Below are positions 4,939 to 9,591 of a DNA stretch of 9,591 nucleotides, one piece after another. This DNA is from Chitinispirillaceae bacterium (GTDB lineage: Bacteria > Fibrobacterota > Chitinivibrionia > Chitinivibrionales > Chitinispirillaceae). A program made the position numbers and the translations under genes. Below the pieces are notes generated by a model. The model saw nothing but the letters and a program-made list of their open reading frames with translations, was not told the origin of the DNA and did not search any database. The stretch is taken from positions 1-9,591 of the forward strand of contig JAFGOU010000243.1 in the NCBI GenBank assembly GCA_016926315.1, written 5' to 3'. Within the stretch, counting starts at the first letter, position 1; each line of letters starts with the position of its first letter.

Positions 4939-6725
4939 TGTCGTTCGCGGGCAAGACCATGTCCGGTTGCTCTTTTTTTCATCATTTCCGGCGGCGGGGA
5001 ATCATGGGTGGTCTTTCCCTGTGCATACCGTTGCTGCTGTTCCTTTTTTCCTGTTCGCCACCCCCTTTCCCGGTGCTGCATCCGGTGCAAAGCCAGTCGC
5101 GCGGGGAGATGTCCCGGGCGAAAGCAGAAACCTATTTCATCATGGCGCGCGATCTGGAACGGCGGGGTCTGCACCGGGAGGCGGAGCGTTTTTACACCCT
5201 TGCCTATGATTTCGATCCCGCCTCCCGCGTGCTGCGCGACCAGCTCGTCCGCATCTATATCGATGCCGGCAAACTTACCCAGGCGGTGCTTCTTGTCAAG
5301 GGTAACCGGGCGGTAGATGAGCTTGATTCAGAAGAAAAAAGAGTTCTGGCCGGTATCTATATCAAATCGGGTGAATTCCAGCGTGCAATAGAGACCCTCG
5401 AAAGCATTGCCGATCCGGCGATGAACGATTACTATTCGCTGGCCATCATGTACGAATCGATCGGGAACGGTTCCAAGGCGCTGCGGAACTATCTTGCTTT
5501 CTTCGGGAGGAACAGGGGTTCTCTCGAACTCGGCCTCAAGGTCGTTCGTATGCTTATCGACGCGAGACACTACGACGCGGCCGATTCGCTCACCTTGTTG
5601 CTTGTTAAGGAACACGGCGAAAAAGCTCCGCTTCTTGATATCCAGGGTGTCGTTGCGCTGTCCCGGGGTGATACGGCCGCCGCGATTGACTGTTTTAACC
5701 AGGCGCTTGCCGTCGATTCCACGTGGGCGGAGGCCGCCAGAAATGCGGCACAGGTATTTCTGCGGAGAAGCGATTATGCGCAGTCGATCATCTACTACCG
5801 GCTTCTGTACCGCCGCGGTCTTTATTACGAGCAGGTTTACGGGAGGACCCTTGCCATCCTGTACTATTACCATGGTGAATTTGCCGCGGCCGAAGACCTT
5901 TTAAAAAAACTCCTGGAATCGTCCTATGACGATCCTGACCTTCACTACCATCTCGGACTCGTTTTTGCGGCAACCGGACGCACCGATGAGGCGCGGCTGC
6001 AGATCGAAAAAACCGTCGTATTGAATCCCGGTATGGATGATGCCTGGCGCGAGCGTTGTTATCTTGCCATACGCGAAAAGAAACTGGATGAAGCCCTCGC
6101 CGTCGCCGAGCGCTGGGTCAGGCGGTCGCCCCGCACCCCCTCGTCATGGCGACTCAAGGGAACCGTTCTCAATATGCGCAAAGAGCATGGCCGGGCACTG
6201 AAAGCGTTCCGCGCCGCGCTGTCCCTTGACAGCTCAGATGCTGCCGCCTGGTTTGAACTCGCCAGCAGTTATGAGCGCTTTGGAAACATCGACAAGGCAG
6301 CGGTCACGTTTAAAAAGGTGCTTACTCTGAAGCCGGACGATCCGGCAACCCTGAATTACCTTGGGTATATGTGGGCGGAAAAGGGGATCAAGCTTGACAG
6401 CGCCGCCCGCCTGATCGCCGCGGCCCTTGCCAGGGATCCCGATAATGGCGCCTACCTTGACTCGTATGCATGGATATTCTACCAGAAGGGTGATTTTGAC
6501 GCGGCATACGACTACATAACCAGGGCTATCGCGCGGATTGACAACGATCCGGTGGTGTATGAGCACCTTGGGGATATCCTGGTCAAGAGAAACGACCTGA
6601 CGGCGGCAGCGACCGCATACCGCAGAAGCCTTGAATTGAAGGCGGAAGACGAAGACGGCGTACGGATGAAAATCATGCACCTCGTCCCGTTTATTAAAAC
6701 ATCCCTCCCCTCCGGAGTCCCCTGA
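4938..6725 (+). CDS. Large TPR-repeat lipoprotein
   Basis: This 595-residue protein consists almost wholly of tetratricopeptide repeats after a lipoprotein-type signal. The N-terminus has an Arg-rich stretch (FRRRG, 17-21), a hydrophobic core and a lipobox-like LFSC with the modified Cys at 39. The Phe at -2 is unusual. A start at 5004 (Met23) would leave no basic residue before the hydrophobic core, so the upstream ATG overlapping the PASTA stop (TAATG) is preferred. Met8 is also possible. Roughly a dozen or more TPR units follow from about residue 61 to 585, for example AWFELASSYERFGNIDKAAV. The C-terminal block (LNYLGYMWAEKGIKL, then NGAYLDSYAWIFYQKGDFDA and VYEHLGDILVKRNDLTAAA) is a pattern I associate with widespread bacterial TPR lipoproteins. 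TPR arrays are protein-protein scaffolds. Here it would act in the periplasm, probably on a membrane through its lipid anchor. The partner is unknown but may be encoded by an adjacent gene. Confidence 0.92.
   Translation: MSFAGKTMSGCSFFHHFRRRGIMGGLSLCIPLLLFLFSCSPPPFPVLHPVQSQSRGEMSRAKAETYFIMARDLERRGLHREAERFYTLAYDFDPASRVLRDQLVRIYIDAGKLTQAVLLVKGNRAVDELDSEEKRVLAGIYIKSGEFQRAIETLESIADPAMNDYYSLAIMYESIGNGSKALRNYLAFFGRNRGSLELGLKVVRMLIDARHYDAADSLTLLLVKEHGEKAPLLDIQGVVALSRGDTAAAIDCFNQALAVDSTWAEAARNAAQVFLRRSDYAQSIIYYRLLYRRGLYYEQVYGRTLAILYYYHGEFAAAEDLLKKLLESSYDDPDLHYHLGLVFAATGRTDEARLQIEKTVVLNPGMDDAWRERCYLAIREKKLDEALAVAERWVRRSPRTPSSWRLKGTVLNMRKEHGRALKAFRAALSLDSSDAAAWFELASSYERFGNIDKAAVTFKKVLTLKPDDPATLNYLGYMWAEKGIKLDSAARLIAAALARDPDNGAYLDSYAWIFYQKGDFDAAYDYITRAIARIDNDPVVYEHLGDILVKRNDLTAAATAYRRSLELKAEDEDGVRMKIMHLVPFIKTSLPSGVP
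6714..6717 (+). promoter_or_regulatory. Ribosome binding site of the LolB/DUF4292-like gene
   Basis: GGAG within the end of the TPR gene lies 9 nt before the ATG at 6727. It supports the first ATG over the one at 6733, which would shorten the protein by two residues. Confidence 0.45.
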
Positions 6726-6726
6726 T

Positions 6727-7431
6727 ATGGCCATGCGCCGGTGTGCGATTCTGACGGCCGGTTGTATCCCGATTTTTCTGGGAATCACCTGTACGTCTCC
6801 CCCTCGACCGGGACAGGGTTCGGTGCCCTTGCAGGGAGCTGAAATCCTTCATCGGGAGCGGGGTGCATCGTCTTTTGCTGCCAACGGCACGGTGATGATC
6901 GGCACCGGACGTGACTTTTTTCAGGGAAGTATCGATGTCGCCGCCGATTCGAGCGGCGGTTTCAATGCGCAGTGGTACGGACCGCTCGGGATCGTTGTCG
7001 CGACGATTACCGCGGATTCGTCATTCGGATCGGTCATCATGGACAACAGGACCTTTTCGTTCCGCCGCGATCAGATCATGGACACCCTCACGATTGGGTG
7101 GGGCGGCGATTTGACCTTTGGCGACCTTATCGACATTATCAGGGGGCGTATCCCCGAACGATTGAGTTCCGTTGCCACAGGACCGTATGATTCGTTGTGG
7201 TATAAAAAAAAGGCAATAAATATGCGGTGGAAAACGGATAGCATAGAGATCCGCTCTGCTTTGTGCCGAAAAACCGGAGCGGTCACCGACATTACCGTAA
7301 CGGTTATGAATGACCGCCCATGGACGCTGACCCTGGGAAAATTCAAGGAAGGCGCTGCCCATAAAATTGAAGTGAAGGAAGATGACAGGAACTATTTTTC
7401 CCTACGCTACGGGAAAGTTCGCAACCGCTGA
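6727..7431 (+). CDS. LolB/DUF4292-like probable outer-membrane lipoprotein
   Basis: The 234-residue product has a short basic N-terminus (MAMRR), a hydrophobic stretch and Cys22 followed by TSPPRPGQG, which suggests a lipoprotein. The residues before Cys22 (GIT) are not a canonical lipobox, so lipidation is uncertain. After it come beta-rich segments: SSFAANGTVMIG, FFQGSIDVAADSSGGFNAQW, YGPLGIVVATITADSSFGSV, then MDNRTFSF. The combination of a basal strand, an LYGPxGI-like element and a following variable strand resembles the half-barrel lipoprotein-carrier fold of LolA/LolB and DUF4292 proteins. The resemblance is by eye and family-level only. Such proteins bind the acyl chains of lipoproteins in the periplasm. 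The gene starts one base after the TPR stop and ends 9 nt before the barrel gene. It lacks an SH3 or other extra domain. A true LolB function is not shown. Confidence 0.6.
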   Translation: MAMRRCAILTAGCIPIFLGITCTSPPRPGQGSVPLQGAEILHRERGASSFAANGTVMIGTGRDFFQGSIDVAADSSGGFNAQWYGPLGIVVATITADSSFGSVIMDNRTFSFRRDQIMDTLTIGWGGDLTFGDLIDIIRGRIPERLSSVATGPYDSLWYKKKAINMRWKTDSIEIRSALCRKTGAVTDITVTVMNDRPWTLTLGKFKEGAAHKIEVKEDDRNYFSLRYGKVRNR

Positions 7432-7440
7432 ATACCTTCT

Positions 7441-8478
7441 ATGAATCTAAAAAAAACCCGTTTAATTCAGGCCGCTTTTTTATCATGCAGCATCGTGACG
7501 ACATGCTTCATGCCGCTTAACGCGCAATATCGCAATGCGGGAGGTGAACGATGGGGTTTCCTCAACCTCAATTATGACGCGCGCAGCGTGGCCTTGGCAG
7601 GCGCTTCAGCGGCTTTGCCTGATGGCGGGTACGGGATCTTCTCAAATCCAGCCGCTCTTGGTTTCATGTCCTCACGACAGGTCGTGGCCGGTTACCGGCA
7701 GCTCGGGGGCGGGGTGTTCGGCGCGCCGCTTTCCTATGCCATGCCGGTGCCGGGACGGGGGGTTGCGGCATTCAGCATACTGGGGTTTACAAGCGGCGCA
7801 ATCAACGTGACGGATATCGGCCCCGACAACAGTCCGGTTTCCACCGGCGCGGTAGCACGTGCCGATGCTTATTCGGGCGCCATTGCGTGGGCGGGAACGC
7901 TGGCGAGTGACGTTGCCGCTGGTGTTGCCATCAAAGGCGTGTATGACTACCTTTCTAACGGCGTCGACCGCTGGTCCGCCGATGGAATCGTCGTTGACGG
8001 CGGCATGCTGTACCGTTCCTGGAATTCGCGTCTTACCTATGGGTTCGTTGTTCATAATGTCGGATGGGTACGATCGGGATATACCGACGAAGATCGCTAT
8101 CCGCTCCCCACGGCAATCGAAATAGGCATTTCGTACGTGCCGCGCTATATCTCCATGATGAGACTCTCTCTGGATCTCAACAAGAAAAGGAACGATTACC
8201 TGTTGTTCGAACCCGGTGCTGAGATGGAACTGGTGCCGGATCAGATGGTCGTTCGTTGCGGCTATGCGGTGAGCTGGAGGGACATGGAAGCATTCGCCGC
8301 GATGCTGCAGGGAGAATCCGAAACAGACTATTTCCGGGCCAACCGAGTCACCCTGTGCGCCGGCATCGGAGTGCTTACCGAGGTTATCAGCCGGAAAGTA
8401 CGTCTGGATGCCGGCATAGAGTTTTCCGACTGGCAGGTGATGCCTTCGCTGGTGTTGTCTATGCAGACCGAATGGTAA
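7441..8478 (+). CDS. PorV/PorQ/UPF0164-like outer-membrane beta-barrel protein
   Basis: The 345-residue protein has a signal peptide with a basic n-region (MNLKKTR), a hydrophobic core and a likely cleavage at LNA/Q (28/29). The conserved family block follows: FLNLNYDARSVALAGASAAL (40-59), then DGGYGIFSNPAALGF (61-75), matching the 'LxxxxxARxxalGGa...D..a...NPAgL' pattern of PorV, PorQ and UPF0164 barrels. The remainder alternates polar and aromatic or hydrophobic residues typical of outer-membrane strands and ends in an aromatic C-terminal residue (SMQTEW). PorV is an outer-membrane shuttle component of the type IX secretion system. Related proteins occur in many FCB genomes whether or not they have that system, so a secretion role is an inference. 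No SD precedes the ATG, and the gene follows the LolB-like gene after 9 nt, suggesting coupled or operonic expression. Membership of the broad family is likely. PorV versus PorQ cannot be decided. Confidence 0.8.
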   Translation: MNLKKTRLIQAAFLSCSIVTTCFMPLNAQYRNAGGERWGFLNLNYDARSVALAGASAALPDGGYGIFSNPAALGFMSSRQVVAGYRQLGGGVFGAPLSYAMPVPGRGVAAFSILGFTSGAINVTDIGPDNSPVSTGAVARADAYSGAIAWAGTLASDVAAGVAIKGVYDYLSNGVDRWSADGIVVDGGMLYRSWNSRLTYGFVVHNVGWVRSGYTDEDRYPLPTAIEIGISYVPRYISMMRLSLDLNKKRNDYLLFEPGAEMELVPDQMVVRCGYAVSWRDMEAFAAMLQGESETDYFRANRVTLCAGIGVLTEVISRKVRLDAGIEFSDWQVMPSLVLSMQTEW

Positions 8479-8512
8479 TCCGGTTCGGGTGAGGGAGTAT
8501 TTTTATTTACCG

Positions 8513-8902
8513 CTACTTCATGTCCTGCACAAGCCTTTTCATCCCGCCCTTTTCGAACAGTACGACAATCCGGCTTGGCATGCCGGGTTCTTTTCCGACC
8601 ACAAGGCCCGCTGACTTGAATTTTTTATGGAAAAGTTTTTCGCCGATATAATAGTGTTCCATGGGCGAATAGTCGCGGGGAGGCTGCTTTTTATCAGGCT
8701 TTGATTTTGTCTGCTCTATAAGGTCATTTCCGCAATAACACGCTGTTTTAAAACACTTTGTGCAGTAATATTCAAAGGTGGCGTTACGATCGATTGTCCT
8801 TCCATTTTCCGCGATACTGCGGTCAAGCTGACAGGGAGTTATTTTATCGCAAAAACGGCACAATAATTCAAGAGATTCAACAGGAGAGAAGGTCGTGGAC
8901 AT
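8513..8902 (-). CDS. Small protein with cysteine-rich zinc-ribbon-like N-terminus and SH3/Tudor-like C-terminus
   Basis: The 129-residue product has cysteines at 15, 18 and 24 (CRFCDKITPC) and at 47, 50, 55 and 57 (CTKCFKTACYC). Two CxxC pairs plus extra cysteines suggest one or two zinc sites. After a basic linker (65-77), residues 80-129 (YYIGEKLFHKKFKSAGLVVG, then PSRIVVLFEKGGMKRLVQDM) fit a small five-strand beta-barrel of the Tudor/SH3-like type seen at UvrD C-termini and in CarD-like proteins, where the G-E-x-hxH..F..G.V pattern recurs. Such domains often bind nucleic acid or RNA polymerase. The start is supported by AAGGA 6 nt upstream on the minus strand. It is convergent with the barrel gene (34-nt gap) and divergent from fmt. 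I do not know a named family. A DNA- or RNA-polymerase-associated regulatory role is an inference. Confidence 0.75.
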   Translation of the reverse strand: MSTTFSPVESLELLCRFCDKITPCQLDRSIAENGRTIDRNATFEYYCTKCFKTACYCGNDLIEQTKSKPDKKQPPRDYSPMEHYYIGEKLFHKKFKSAGLVVGKEPGMPSRIVVLFEKGGMKRLVQDMK

Positions 8903-9061
8903 GACCCATCCTTTGCGGAAAAAGACCGGGTAACTATGTGGTAAAAGGGAAATTACCTCCTGGCATCGGGAAAATCAAATGATTCGTTGATTATTCGCCT
9001 TCTTTATAGCCGGAATAAAGCAGTGTGTATCCTTCCTCCAAAAAGTAATTTTCAGGTTGCC
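8903..9061. other. Divergent intergenic region between the zinc-ribbon gene and fmt
   Basis: This 159-nt AT-richer gap should contain promoters for both genes. On the minus strand TTGATT, a 17-nt spacer and TAATTT form a weak promoter candidate for the 8513-8902 gene. On the plus strand TATAGC near 9006-9011 has no convincing -35. On the minus strand an AGGAGGTAATT stretch looks like a strong SD, but no ATG, GTG or TTG stands at a useful distance after it. Nothing firm can be called. Confidence 0.3.
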
Positions 9062-9591
9062 ATGAATATCGTTTTCCTAGGTTCTGCATCATTCGGCCTG
9101 CCCGCACTGGAACGGCTTATGGAATCCCATTGTATCGGTGCCATCGTAAGCACGCCTGCAAAACCTCAGGGCAGAGGGCTCAAACTGCGCGATTCACCGG
9201 TTGTGGCGTTCGCCCGGCAACGCGGGATCAACGACATCCTGACGCCGACGGATCTGAAAGCCGTCGGACTTGCTGATACGCTTTTACGTTACCACGCCGA
9301 CCTGTTCGTGGTGGTGGCGTTTCGTATGCTGCCCCGTTCGCTTTTTTCGGTTCCACCGCTCGGTACGTTGAATATCCATGCCTCGCTGCTGCCGGAATTC
9401 CGCGGACCGGCGCCCATCCAGCGTGCGATAGAGGCGGGAAAAAACGAGACCGGGGTGACGATTTTCAGGATCGATGATGGCGTGGACACCGGAGCGATCC
9501 TTCTGCAGAAGAAACTTTCCATAGGACCCGGGGAAACAACGCCGGAACTCTATGCGCGGTTGAGCATCCTTGGCGCAGATGCGCTTATCGA
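9062..9591 (+). CDS. fmt: Methionyl-tRNA formyltransferase, N-terminal 176 residues (3' end outside window)
   Basis: Fmt transfers a formyl group from 10-formyltetrahydrofolate to the amino group of initiator Met-tRNA before translation initiation. The fragment begins MNIVFLGSASFGLPALERL, the usual nucleotide-fold start. Next come the STPAKPQGRGLKLRDSPV loop that contacts the tRNA acceptor region (30-47), VVVAFRMLP (83-91) and the core motif LNIHASLLPEFRGPAPIQ (103-120). Catalytic residues are Asn104 and His106, and Asp142 lies in DDGVDTGAIL. They correspond to E. coli Asn106, His108 and Asp144. The frame stays open to the window end, so the rest of the catalytic domain and the C-terminal OB-like domain are outside. 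The AFRMLP form in place of VAYGxILP resembles Bacteroidota-type enzymes. The start has only AGG nearby as SD. The gene is divergent from the zinc-ribbon protein and may begin a new operon. Confidence 0.96.
   Translation, partial: MNIVFLGSASFGLPALERLMESHCIGAIVSTPAKPQGRGLKLRDSPVVAFARQRGINDILTPTDLKAVGLADTLLRYHADLFVVVAFRMLPRSLFSVPPLGTLNIHASLLPEFRGPAPIQRAIEAGKNETGVTIFRIDDGVDTGAILLQKKLSIGPGETTPELYARLSILGADALI

Noticed and set aside
5004..6725. Start of the TPR lipoprotein at Met23
   Set aside because: The signal peptide would then lack basic residues before the hydrophobic core, and the TAATG overlap favours the upstream start.
6234..6788. 184-residue minus-strand frame opposite the TPR gene
   Set aside because: It is opposite a clearly coding TPR array and has no independent support.
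1..9591. Mobile element, CRISPR array or defence system
   Set aside because: No transposase, integrase, spaced direct repeats, nuclease or toxin-antitoxin signature was found. All recognisable genes are division, envelope or housekeeping types.

Overview
The window looks like a chromosomal stretch from a diderm (Gram-negative type) bacterium, probably of the FCB superphylum (Bacteroidota, Fibrobacterota and relatives). The reasons are a PorV/PorQ/UPF0164-like outer-membrane protein, lipoprotein-type signal peptides, a methionyl-tRNA formyltransferase with the AFRMLP variant I associate with Bacteroidota-like enzymes, and several starts without a Shine-Dalgarno (SD) sequence. This placement is an inference and a finer one is not supported. 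No rRNA, tRNA, CRISPR array, insertion sequence or prophage gene was seen.

Layout: (1) positions 1-2269 are the end of the cell-division cluster: the 3' part of ftsA, a 96-nt gap containing a possible 38-codon linking ORF, and complete ftsZ. (2) 2270-2922: a stem-loop, a small uncharacterised cysteine-containing protein on the plus strand, and a convergent HIT-family nucleotide hydrolase on the minus strand, with stop codons 10 nt apart. (3) 2923-3161 is a divergent intergenic region with a good sigma-70-type promoter for an uncharacterised exported protein (3162-4013). That protein has a low-complexity LGPE(P/S)E repeat and a C-terminal membrane helix. (4) 4162-8478 is a tightly packed set of four envelope genes: a membrane-anchored three-PASTA protein, a large TPR lipoprotein, a LolB/DUF4292-like small lipoprotein, and a PorV/UPF0164-like predicted beta-barrel. 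Their spacings are a 1-nt overlap, a 1-nt gap and a 9-nt gap, so they are probably one transcription unit. (5) 8513-8902, minus strand: a small protein with a cysteine-rich N-terminus and an SH3/Tudor-like C-terminus. (6) 9062 to the end: the 5' part of fmt, cut by the window edge.

How the genes fit together: FtsA and FtsZ build the cytokinetic ring. The PASTA protein could sense or bind peptidoglycan without a kinase or transpeptidase domain. The TPR lipoprotein, LolB-like protein and barrel protein are what an outer-membrane assembly, lipoprotein-handling or secretion-associated module would contain. No gene here is a recognisable defence system or mobile element. The most distinctive material is the four-gene envelope set, the small orphan proteins, the ftsA-ftsZ junction and a two-residue, double-cysteine insertion in FtsZ.
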